Part shown: in pieces, positions 1 to 6,259 of the stretch
Layout: every line of letters begins with the position of its first letter
How positions within the stretch are numbered: the first letter of the stretch is position 1
NCBI GenBank assembly: GCA_938045215.1
Contig: CALINF010000156.1
Coordinates: 1-13,322, forward strand
DNA length: 13,322 nt
Origin: an uncultured Halieaceae bacterium
Lineage (GTDB): Bacteria > Pseudomonadota > Gammaproteobacteria > Pseudomonadales > Halieaceae
Direction of reading: 5' to 3'
Made by a program: the position numbers and the translations under genes
Notes under the pieces: model-generated
Told to the model about the DNA's origin: nothing
Seen by the model: only the letters and a program-made list of their open reading frames with translations
Databases searched by the model: none

Positions 1-620
1 TGCTCCAGCACCTGCGCGCACTTCTGTTCCATGTCTGCGGCGTCTTCCGCGAGGATGTGGCCGATGCCGTACTGCACAGCCTCCTCGCCCCTGAAGCGCG
101 CCCCGGTCAGCATCAATCGTCGTGCCTGCGTCAGCCCCACCCGCTCTGTGACAAACGGCGCTATCTGGGCAGGGGGTATGCCAAGGCTGGTCTCGCTCAG
201 ACGAAACTTTGCGTCACGCGTGACAATGGTCACATCACCCACACAGGCAAGACCAAGCCCACCGCCAATAGCAGCGCCCTCAACCAGCATGATCACAGTC
301 TGCGGTTGCTCATTGAGCTTGATCATCAGGTTGCCAAAGGTGCGATTGCCTCTGGCAACATCGTCATGCGACGGCTGGCCACCCTGCATGTCGGACTTGA
401 ACCCTTTGATATCACCACCCGCGCAGAAGAAGCCCTCCTTACCCCTGATGATAAGCGTGCGCAGGCTGCGGTCTTCGCGCACCGCATCCAGCACCGCGCT
501 GAGTTCATCTACCATTTCGCCAGAAAGCGCATTCTTGGCGTGCGGTCGATTCAGCCAAATGGTCAATACGCTGCCGCTGGGTTCCAGAATCAGGTCCTGC
601 GTGTCGGGTAGTGTGTTCAT
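1..620 (-). CDS. AtuE-like enoyl-CoA hydratase/isomerase (crotonase family), 3' end outside window
   Basis: Partial gene: 206 codons are present and the C-terminus runs off the left edge. The translated N-terminus reads MNTLPDTQDL, then shows crotonase-fold hallmarks: the first oxyanion-hole segment FFCAGGDIKGF (residues 64-74) and the second, EGAAIGGGLGLACVGDV (114-130). The segment FRLSETSLGIPPAQIAPFV (139-157) carries Glu143 at the position of crotonase Glu144. The second classical glutamate (Glu164 of rat crotonase) appears to be Arg (in TQARRLMLTG). From memory, the SETSLGIPPAQIAPFV pattern fits AtuE, isohexenylglutaconyl-CoA hydratase, which acts after geranyl-CoA carboxylase. The ATG at 620 lies 23 bp after the atuC-like stop and has TTGGAG about 9 nt upstream, so it is the third gene of the atuA-atuC operon. 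Family is secure; the exact substrate is inferred from neighbours. Confidence 0.85.
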   Translation of the reverse strand, partial: MNTLPDTQDLILEPSGSVLTIWLNRPHAKNALSGEMVDELSAVLDAVREDRSLRTLIIRGKEGFFCAGGDIKGFKSDMQGGQPSHDDVARGNRTFGNLMIKLNEQPQTVIMLVEGAAIGGGLGLACVGDVTIVTRDAKFRLSETSLGIPPAQIAPFVTERVGLTQARRLMLTGARFRGEEAVQYGIGHILAEDAADMEQKCAQVLE

Positions 621-643
621 TGCCTGTGCTCCAAGGTTGGCGC

Positions 644-2266
644 TTACATTCTGGCGATGCCAAAACTGTTCGGTCTAACTGTGCGGTGCCGCGTTTCCCA
701 GCAGGTTTCCAGCAGAAACCCTAAAGTGTTGCGCGTATCACGAGGGTCGATCATGCCGTCATCGAGCATGTGTCCTGAGGTATAGAAGGCACCCGCCTGG
801 CTATCGAACATATGCGTGAGCGCCGCCTCCTGTTTGGTGAGCGCGTCTTCGTCGGCCTCGACACCAGTGGCCGCAGCCTTGCCACGAGCCACGATCGACA
901 TCGTTTTGGCAGCCTGTTCACCACCCATCACGCCTGTGCGCGCATTGGGAAACGTATACAGAAAGTCAGGATCGAAGTGACGGCCACACATACCGTAGTT
1001 ACCCGCACCAAAGCTGGCGCCGGTCATCATCGTAATGCGGGGTACCTCAAGGTTTTGCACCGCCTGAATCATCTTCGAGCCATGCTTGATCATGCCAGCC
1101 TGTTCAGATTTGGTGCCCACGATATAGCCTGTGGTATTTTGCAGAAACAACACTGGAATGTTGGCCTGGTCACACAGCTGCAGAAACTGGGTGGCCTTGG
1201 TTGCGCCATCGGGATCGATAGAGCCATTATTGCCAAGAATACCGCAGGGCAAACCCATTATCTCGGCCTGCAAGCAAACCGTCGCGGCACCGTAGCGCGG
1301 TTTGAAATCGAGGAAATCCGAACCATCTACGGTTCGCGCCACGAGCTCGCGCATATCGTATGGGGTTCTGTAGTCACATGGAATAACGCCGGCCAATTCA
1401 TCGGTATCGTAGATGGGCGCACGGTAGCTACCGCGGGTTGGACGCTCGCAGTCTTTATTCCAGTGCAGGCGACCAATTAACTCGCGCGTAATCTGCACAG
1501 CCTGACCATCGTTTTCCGCGAGGTACTCAGCGAGGCCAGAAACGGTAGCGTGCATTTCAGCTCCACCCAATTCTTCTTCGGTTGCGATCTCACCGGTAGC
1601 CGCCTTCAGCAATGGTGGACCGGCAAGAAACGCGCGGCCGTTGCCTTTAACTGCGACTACATAGTCGCTCAGGCCTGGCATGTAGGCGCCGCCTGCAGTA
1701 GAGGAACCGTGCAGAATAGAAATTACCGGAATGCCCGCTTTGCTTAGCTTGGCCAGATTACCAAACAGTGCCCCACCCTTGGAGAATCCTTCCACCGTAT
1801 AGTTGAGCAGGTCGCCACCCGCGCTTTCCACAAGGTGGACGAAGGGTAGTTTCTGCTGCAACGCGATTTCTTCTGAGCGGGTTATGCGATACGCACCGGC
1901 GGTGGTGAGTGAGCCGGCCTGAATGCCGCTATCGTCAACCACTACCACACAGCGTACGCCTGCTATAAACCCTATACCGGCAATGATGGTCGAGCCCGGC
2001 AGGGAGCGTGCGGGATCATCCGTATCGAGCAGGTAGCCGGCAATGTTGCCAATCGCCATGAACGGCATGCCCGGGTCGAGCAGGCGAGCCAGTCGTTCCC
2101 GCGGCAATAGCTGCCCACGGGCTTCAAAACGCGCCGCCCGTTTTGCCGAAAGAATGGCACCGCGGCTGTTGAGTTCCTCCAACTGGCCGATGAGCTCCAG
2201 CATCTCCTGACGATTTTTGCGAAAGCCGTCCGAGCTGGCATTGATCTTCGAATTGAACACTGGCAT
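644..2266 (-). CDS. atuC: Acyl-CoA carboxylase carboxyltransferase (beta) subunit, AtuC-like (geranyl-CoA carboxylase type)
   Basis: 540-aa carboxyltransferase that would transfer CO2 from biotin to an acyl-CoA; it needs a separate biotin carboxylase/BCCP subunit (AtuF), which is not in the window. The two crotonase-like halves are visible: N-terminal about 30-260 with the oxyanion segment STAGGAYMPGLSDY (189-202) and AGPPLLKAATGE (215-226), and C-terminal about 280-535 with FLQNTTGYIVG (374-384) and GASFGAGNYGMCGR (416-429). Where methylcrotonyl-CoA carboxylases read roughly DHFGRIFYNQA, this protein reads SKGGALFGNLA (162-172), with Gly in place of bulky aromatics, which fits a longer substrate such as geranyl-CoA. 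I chose the ATG at 2266 because it overlaps the atuA stop as TAATG and has GGAGA 7-8 nt upstream; an in-frame start at 2308 would lie inside atuA. Alternative: a carboxylase for another branched acyl-CoA. Confidence 0.88.
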   Translation of the reverse strand: MPVFNSKINASSDGFRKNRQEMLELIGQLEELNSRGAILSAKRAARFEARGQLLPRERLARLLDPGMPFMAIGNIAGYLLDTDDPARSLPGSTIIAGIGFIAGVRCVVVVDDSGIQAGSLTTAGAYRITRSEEIALQQKLPFVHLVESAGGDLLNYTVEGFSKGGALFGNLAKLSKAGIPVISILHGSSTAGGAYMPGLSDYVVAVKGNGRAFLAGPPLLKAATGEIATEEELGGAEMHATVSGLAEYLAENDGQAVQITRELIGRLHWNKDCERPTRGSYRAPIYDTDELAGVIPCDYRTPYDMRELVARTVDGSDFLDFKPRYGAATVCLQAEIMGLPCGILGNNGSIDPDGATKATQFLQLCDQANIPVLFLQNTTGYIVGTKSEQAGMIKHGSKMIQAVQNLEVPRITMMTGASFGAGNYGMCGRHFDPDFLYTFPNARTGVMGGEQAAKTMSIVARGKAAATGVEADEDALTKQEAALTHMFDSQAGAFYTSGHMLDDGMIDPRDTRNTLGFLLETCWETRHRTVRPNSFGIARM

Positions 2267-4068
2267 TACAAGGTCTCCGCAATTTTTGAAGGCACAAGCA
2301 CGGGGCAATCCAGCAACAGCTGGGCATAACCCTTACCCTGCGGGTCGTTGCGAATGCTTGCCACACCACCACCGCCGAGTACGTTGTGGAGTAAAAAATT
2401 GAGCGCGCCGGGGCCTGGCATCACATATCGTTCGACATTACCCGGCGCAGTATCTTCCAGAAAATGTGCAAAGCGCTCTGTGACTACCGCATTTGTTAGC
2501 GCGTTACATATGTACCCAAAATACGCCGGGTCACGGGCAATGATGCCCACGTTCGCCTTGTTGCCTTTGTCGCCACTGCGTCCCCAGGCCAGTGCCACCA
2601 GAGGAACTTCAACCCAGTCTTGCTGAGCCGCTTCGGCAGGGTCGGCAGGTCTGGCCAGCCTTGCGCTGTCGAAGCGCTCGCCATGAACCTCGTCACAGGT
2701 AAGACTCTTATCTTCAAGCTCAATGCTCACGTTGACTGTCGATTTGTCGACCGTGCACGAAAACAGGCGCACTACCGGCGATGGTCGCGGCCGACTGCCG
2801 GCAAACCCACTGAGCCCCGGTGGCGTTGCCAGACCCAGCCCAACTGCCTCTTTCAGCAAAACGCCGATACCTGTAGCCTCCGGATGCTTCGCTGCCAGTT
2901 TAAGCACTACCTCCCGACTGGAATCGATGCTGGCGAAACTGCCGTACTGACTCTCCGCACCCAGGATTTCAATACTGGTTTCGCTGAAATCAGCAAGGCC
3001 AGCTGCCTTGAACACATTGCGCGACGCTTCCAGCACGGCCTCGCCCAGCACTCGCGCCTTGCGGTCGGCATCAATGCCATAGAAGCTCATGTAGGTACCA
3101 CCCCGAAACTGGTCCAGGTAAGTAGCACTTACCTTGTACTGATCGGGCGCGATGGTACCCAGAGCGCCAGTTACACTCACGCGATTCTCGCCCACCTGCT
3201 CTACCTTCGCCGTGGAAAAATCGCACACGACATCAGGCAAAAGGTAGGCCTGCGGATCACCAATCTCGTAGAGCATCTGCTCACACACAGTACCCACATT
3301 GACCAGCCCACCGGTGCCTTCAGGTTTGGTGCAAACAAAACTACCGTCACTGCTCACCTCGGCAATGGGATAACCGATGTTGGCGATATCAGGCACGTCT
3401 TCCCAGTCGGTGAAGTTGCCGCCCGTTGCCTGCGGCCCACACTCCAGAATATGCCCAGCCAGCGAGCCCATGGCCAGTTGATCGTAATCCGATCGAGTCC
3501 AGCCAAACGCGTGGATACAGGCACCCAAGGTCACCGCGCTATCAACGCAACGACCAGTCACCACGATGTCAGCGCCGCGTCCCAACGCCTCTGCAACCGG
3601 AAATGCGCCAAGATAGGCATTCACACTCAGCAGCTTATCGACTGCGGGGAATGTCTCGCCGGAGAACATCTCTCGTATATCTGAGGCCTGCATCTGCGCA
3701 GCTGTAGATAGCAGGTCATCACCTGTGACACACGCCACGGTTAATGACAGGCCCTGCTCAGCAATCATCTCCCGCAGCCCTTGCGCGCAGGCCTGTGGAT
3801 TCACGCCACCTGCATTCGAGACAATTTTTACCCCCTGCTGTGCTATGGTCTTTAGGTTGGGCTTCATTGCTGCGGATAAAAAATCAGTGGCGTAACCCCG
3901 GCTGTCATCCTTGACGCGCGCCCGCGCCATGATCGACATGGTGATTTCCGCCAGATAGTCATAAACGATGTAGTCGAGATTTCCCGCTGCCAACAGCTGT
4001 GGAGTCGCTCGAGCAGCATCGCCCCAAAAACCGCTGGCGCCACCAATCCGCAGTAATGTTTCACTCAT
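2266..4068 (-). CDS. atuA: AtuA-like protein: DUF1446 domain plus C-terminal AtuA-like ferredoxin-fold domain
   Basis: 600 aa. Residues 1 to about 450 match the DUF1446/AtuA family by characteristic blocks: GGASGFWGD (9-17), DYLAEITMS (37-45), TGRCVDSAVTLG (171-182), ECGPQATGGNFTDW (209-222) and KPEGTGGLV (248-256). From about 487 to 590 there is a second domain with LAWGRSGDKGNKANVG, MPGPGALNFLL and LGGGG motifs, the AtuA-like C-terminal domain. AtuA is required-pathway associated in Pseudomonas acyclic terpene (citronellol/geraniol) utilisation, but its biochemical role is not established. The ATG at 4068 has AAGG about 8 nt upstream. It is the first gene of the operon, translationally coupled to the carboxyltransferase, and it is preceded by a repeat-rich control region. 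The fused two-domain form and length fit the family. The link to terpenes in this organism is inferred. Confidence 0.88.
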   Translation of the reverse strand: MSETLLRIGGASGFWGDAARATPQLLAAGNLDYIVYDYLAEITMSIMARARVKDDSRGYATDFLSAAMKPNLKTIAQQGVKIVSNAGGVNPQACAQGLREMIAEQGLSLTVACVTGDDLLSTAAQMQASDIREMFSGETFPAVDKLLSVNAYLGAFPVAEALGRGADIVVTGRCVDSAVTLGACIHAFGWTRSDYDQLAMGSLAGHILECGPQATGGNFTDWEDVPDIANIGYPIAEVSSDGSFVCTKPEGTGGLVNVGTVCEQMLYEIGDPQAYLLPDVVCDFSTAKVEQVGENRVSVTGALGTIAPDQYKVSATYLDQFRGGTYMSFYGIDADRKARVLGEAVLEASRNVFKAAGLADFSETSIEILGAESQYGSFASIDSSREVVLKLAAKHPEATGIGVLLKEAVGLGLATPPGLSGFAGSRPRPSPVVRLFSCTVDKSTVNVSIELEDKSLTCDEVHGERFDSARLARPADPAEAAQQDWVEVPLVALAWGRSGDKGNKANVGIIARDPAYFGYICNALTNAVVTERFAHFLEDTAPGNVERYVMPGPGALNFLLHNVLGGGGVASIRNDPQGKGYAQLLLDCPVLVPSKIAETL

Positions 4069-4106
4069 AAGCTACGCCTTTACAAAATTCCCATTCAGGG
4101 CACTAG

Positions 4107-4134
4107 ATACTACGGATATGGGCGCGCAGAACAA
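4107..4134 (-). promoter_or_regulatory. Possible proximal promoter of the atuA operon
   Basis: Reading the minus strand, TTGTTC (4134-4129) and TAGTAT (4112-4107) are separated by 16 bp and would give a leader of about 30 nt before the atuA ATG. Both boxes are weak (3/6 and 4/6 to sigma-70 consensus). The direct repeats at 4152-4206 would then sit upstream, where activator sites are common. It competes with the distal promoter candidate. Confidence 0.25.
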
Positions 4135-4151
4135 CAGAATATGACGCCAAT

Positions 4152-4206
4152 TGCAGGTGAAACTGCCCTACTGCAAGTAGAAATGCCGCTTGCAAGAGTT
4201 CTTGCT
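4152..4206. repeat. Three imperfect direct repeats, period about 20 bp, in front of atuA
   Basis: Units start at 4152, 4172 and 4191: TGCAGGTGAAACTGCC, TGCAAGTAGAAATGCC and TGCAAGAGTTCTTGCT. Units 1 and 2 agree at 12 of 16 positions; unit 3 keeps TGCAAG at the start and TGC near the end. Spacings of 20 and 19 bp are close to two helical turns, so bound protein would face one side of the DNA. Two units also contain inverted symmetry: CTACT-GCA-AGTAG (4168-4180, 13 bp) and GCAAGA-GT-TCTTGC (4192-4205). The repeats are seen directly; a regulatory role is inferred. Confidence 0.5.
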
Positions 4207-4241
4207 TACGCTCGCAGTTCACAAGTCCGCCTCACAAATTA

Positions 4242-4257
4242 CATGTCAAGTGACATG
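4242..4257. promoter_or_regulatory. Perfect inverted repeat, candidate repressor operator for atuA operon
   Basis: CATGTCA-AG-TGACATG is a perfect 7+2+7 palindrome. A further ATGTC half-site lies at 4265-4269, so three half-sites cluster within 28 bp. The palindrome overlaps the candidate distal -10 box and the expected start of transcription, a classic place for a TetR- or GntR-type repressor. In Pseudomonas, AtuR, a TetR-family repressor, binds inverted repeats in front of atuA. No regulator gene is present here, so the binding protein is unknown. Confidence 0.55.
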
Positions 4258-4283
4258 CTAGAATATGTCGTATAACAAGTAAA
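4255..4283 (-). promoter_or_regulatory. Candidate distal sigma-70 promoter for atuA operon
   Basis: On the minus strand TTTACT (4283-4278), a 17-bp spacer and TAGCAT (4260-4255) each match sigma-70 consensus at 4 of 6 positions. Transcription would begin near 4248, at the centre of the palindrome 4242-4257, leaving a leader of about 180 nt before atuA that contains the direct repeats. Confidence 0.35.
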
Positions 4284-4306
4284 GCACTGGGGGTTGGCCA
4301 TGGCAG

Positions 4307-4323
4307 CCCGCGTCATGCGCGGG
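4307..4323 (-). other. GC-rich hairpin after the crotonase stop
   Basis: CCCGCG-TCATG-CGCGGG forms a perfect 6-bp stem with a 5-nt loop, 13 nt past the stop codon of the gene at 4337-5149. No U-run follows on either strand, so it is not a canonical intrinsic terminator; it may end or protect the transcript's 3' end. Confidence 0.35.
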
Positions 4324-4336
4324 GACTATTCGCCAG

Positions 4337-5149
4337 CTATCTGCCTTGATACACCGGGGCACGCTTCTCCATAAAGGCCAGCATTCCCTCTTTGGCATCG
4401 GCTGTTTGCGAACACAGTATCTGGTTTCTATTCTCCACGGCCATCGCCGCTTCAACGCTACCGGCATCAATCGCGACATTGAGCCCCTCCTTGGTCAGTC
4501 GCAACCCCATTGGAGATGCCGCAAGCATGTCGTCAATATAAGACTGTGCAGCAGCGGGCAGTTCGTCGTCAGGTACCACCTCCGACACAAGACCTGTTGC
4601 CAGCGCACGGTCGGCGTGGATGAAACGGCCGGTCAACATGAGTTCTGATGCCAGCGACGTACCCACAAGACGGGGCAGGAAATAGGACGTACCCATGTCA
4701 CAGGACGAGAGGCCCAGTTTGATAAAGGCGGCATTCATTTTCATGCTTTGACCGGCGATGCGTATATCCGATGCCAGTGCCAGCGCAAACCCTCCACCGC
4801 AGGCCGCACCCTGTACCAGGCTGATGATCGGCTGAGGCACACGCCGCATCATCGCGTACACCTCGGCCAGATAACCCTGGAACCCCCAGCCGCCGCCCGC
4901 TGGTGCTGTTCCATCCTTGCTGTTCATCACCGCGGCTGCTTCGATATCCAGACCGGCGCAGAACGCGCGCCCCGCGCCCGTGATCACAACAATACGGGTC
5001 GCCAGGTTCTCTGAGAGGCTGCCGAAGTATTCCCGCAGCTCTGTCACCATCTGAGTATTGATGGAGTTCAGTACGTCGGGCCTGTTCAGTGTAAGCCAGT
5101 CGACGGATCCATCGCGGCGAATAGACAGCGTTTCAAAGTGCTCAAACAT
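4337..5149 (-). CDS. Enoyl-CoA hydratase/isomerase family protein (crotonase), probable isomerase-like active site
   Basis: 270 aa, full crotonase length. The first oxyanion segment is AFCAGLDI (62-69) and the second is QGAACGGGFALALASDI (113-129). The next block, AAFIKLGLSSCDMGTSYFLPRLVG (140-163; quoted here by its key parts FIKLGL and CDMGTSYFLPR), lacks the PE glutamate of true hydratases (Glu144 of rat crotonase), but has Asp151 and keeps Glu169 at the Glu164 position. That suggests double-bond isomerisation, or hydratase activity with altered chemistry, on an acyl-CoA. I chose the ATG at 5149 because GAGGAA sits 8 nt upstream and the start of the conserved fold follows at once; the in-frame TTG at 5209 would overlap the promoter. 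It is a separate unit from the atuA operon, divergent from the PhyH gene, and probably serves the same catabolism. Specific substrate unknown. Confidence 0.88.
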   Translation of the reverse strand: MFEHFETLSIRRDGSVDWLTLNRPDVLNSINTQMVTELREYFGSLSENLATRIVVITGAGRAFCAGLDIEAAAVMNSKDGTAPAGGGWGFQGYLAEVYAMMRRVPQPIISLVQGAACGGGFALALASDIRIAGQSMKMNAAFIKLGLSSCDMGTSYFLPRLVGTSLASELMLTGRFIHADRALATGLVSEVVPDDELPAAAQSYIDDMLAASPMGLRLTKEGLNVAIDAGSVEAAMAVENRNQILCSQTADAKEGMLAFMEKRAPVYQGR

Positions 5150-5186
5150 TGAGTGGTTCCTCGAAAAGGTAGGCAGATGTGCAACA

Positions 5187-5215
5187 GCTATAGCAGAAAA
5201 GAATCCCAATGGCCA
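5187..5215 (-). promoter_or_regulatory. Candidate promoter of the crotonase gene
   Basis: Minus strand: TGGCCA (5215-5210, 4/6), 17-bp spacer, TATAGC (5192-5187, 4/6) with an upstream TG giving an extended -10 (TGCTATAGC). The leader would be about 30 nt and the Shine-Dalgarno site GAGGAA lies properly within it. Confidence 0.45.
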
Positions 5216-5346
5216 AAGCCGGGCTGTTCCGTTAAACAGTGTTGCTACAGATGCGGGGCAATAGTCGGAATATGATTAAAAAGCTGCTTGCACTCATGCG
5301 GCAAAAATAGCAGATTGACCGTCTGTTTCTCCGCCAATCTATCGCT

Positions 5347-6201
5347 ATGTCTCACAACCTGCCCTTTGTTACCTCCCACGCCGGAGAGGATCCACAAGTC
5401 CTGCGCAATCGCTTTCAGGAATGGGGTTACCTGTACTTGAAGTCTTTTGTGGACAGCGGGCGCTGCGAGGCACAGCTTGAAGAGATACTGGAGGCAACCA
5501 ACCCCCATGTTGTGCGGCCGCAGGGCAGTGTGTTGCCGCAGCTGGCTGGCGATCCGTTTTATGAAACAGACGCTATCTGGGACGAGGTTTACCCCAAAGT
5601 GCAGTCACTGGAATCCTTCCACAGCTTCTTTCACCAACCCGACCTGCAGGAACTGATGCAGCAAGTGGTGGACGACAAGGTGTTTGTCTACCCGATCAAA
5701 ATGGCACGCATCTCCACGCCTCGAAAAGTCGGCTACGAAACACCACCGCATCAGGACGCCTATTCGCACCATGCCGGACCCACGATGGCTGGCATATGGG
5801 TGGCGCTACACGATATCAGCGAGGCCATGGGGCGAGTGAAAGTGTTACCCAAGTCGCATCTGGGCGGCGTTCGCAAGGTTTTCCAGGCCGAAGGCGTTGG
5901 CGGCGTACAGTGTGAAATTTATCCTCACGAAACACAGTGGCATGTGTCGAACTTTGAGCAGGGCGATGTGCTGATCTTTCACTCCTGCACCGTGCACCGT
6001 GCAGAACCCAACCTCACACAGAACACCGCTCGCATCAGCATTGATACGCGCTTTTGCGACTATGGAGCACCGGTATTTTCCACCAACCTGGAACCGCACC
6101 ATGGCTGGCGTATTGATACATTAGGCTGGGAATCGATCTATGAGGGTTGGAACAATCCGGAGCTGAAGTACTACTGGAAAACCTACCCCAACCTGTTCTG
6201 A
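5347..6201 (+). CDS. PhyH (phytanoyl-CoA dioxygenase) family Fe(II)/2-oxoglutarate oxygenase
   Basis: 284 aa, usual length for the family and with no signal peptide or membrane segment, so cytoplasmic. The N-terminal block FQEWGYLYLKSFVD (23-36) is typical of PhyH proteins. The iron triad is visible as His135-x-Asp137 in PPHQDAYSHH and His217 in HSCTVHRAEPN; Arg229 in TARISIDTRF is placed 12 residues later, where the family binds the 2-oxoglutarate carboxylate. Family members hydroxylate next to a carboxyl or CoA thioester, as in phytanoyl-CoA alpha-oxidation, but many act on quite different molecules. The gene is divergent from a crotonase gene and next to an Atu-type locus, which makes an isoprenoid or branched acyl-CoA substrate reasonable but unproven. 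The only in-frame ATG compatible with the fold is at 5347 (a TAG lies at 5308); no convincing Shine-Dalgarno site precedes it, and a TTGACC box lies only 26 nt upstream, so a very short leader is possible. Confidence 0.88.
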   Translation: MSHNLPFVTSHAGEDPQVLRNRFQEWGYLYLKSFVDSGRCEAQLEEILEATNPHVVRPQGSVLPQLAGDPFYETDAIWDEVYPKVQSLESFHSFFHQPDLQELMQQVVDDKVFVYPIKMARISTPRKVGYETPPHQDAYSHHAGPTMAGIWVALHDISEAMGRVKVLPKSHLGGVRKVFQAEGVGGVQCEIYPHETQWHVSNFEQGDVLIFHSCTVHRAEPNLTQNTARISIDTRFCDYGAPVFSTNLEPHHGWRIDTLGWESIYEGWNNPELKYYWKTYPNLF

Positions 6202-6259
6202 TTGGGGTTAGGCGTCAACAAGCCGCTGTCGCCGCCAGGTCTGCAAACCAATGAAAGCG

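Larger units (their letters stand above)
4069..4336. other. 268-bp intergenic control region between the crotonase gene and atuA-like gene
   Basis: No credible gene. It contains a GC-rich hairpin next to the crotonase stop, a perfect inverted repeat with candidate promoter elements, and three TGCA-based direct repeats. These are listed separately. The density of symmetric sequence suggests the main regulatory region for the atuA operon, though a binding protein is not encoded in the window. Confidence 0.6.

Noticed and set aside
31..678. Plus-strand open frames of 215 and 184 aa at the left edge
   Set aside because: Both are antisense to the partial crotonase gene on the minus strand, which has clear oxyanion-hole motifs and a Shine-Dalgarno site.
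812..1480. 222-aa open frame on the plus strand
   Set aside because: Antisense to the carboxyltransferase gene, whose catalytic motifs are intact; no domain or Shine-Dalgarno support.
2620..3684. 354-aa open frame on the plus strand inside atuA
   Set aside because: It is wholly antisense to a well-conserved AtuA coding region, has no recognisable domain, and its composition (rich in His, Arg, Thr, Gln) is typical of a shadow frame.
4246..4251. Perfect TTGACA box on the minus strand within the palindrome
   Set aside because: No -10 hexamer with more than 2 of 6 matches occurs at 16-18 bp; the match is better explained by the symmetric TGACATG half-site.
4259..4276. TAGAAT and TATAAC, -10-like boxes on the plus strand
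   Set aside because: They lack a proper -35 at normal spacing and would transcribe into the 3' end of a minus-strand gene with no plus-strand gene following.
6202..6259. Possible bidirectional terminator between PhyH and RND genes
   Set aside because: No stem with a T-run is visible in the 58-bp gap on either strand.
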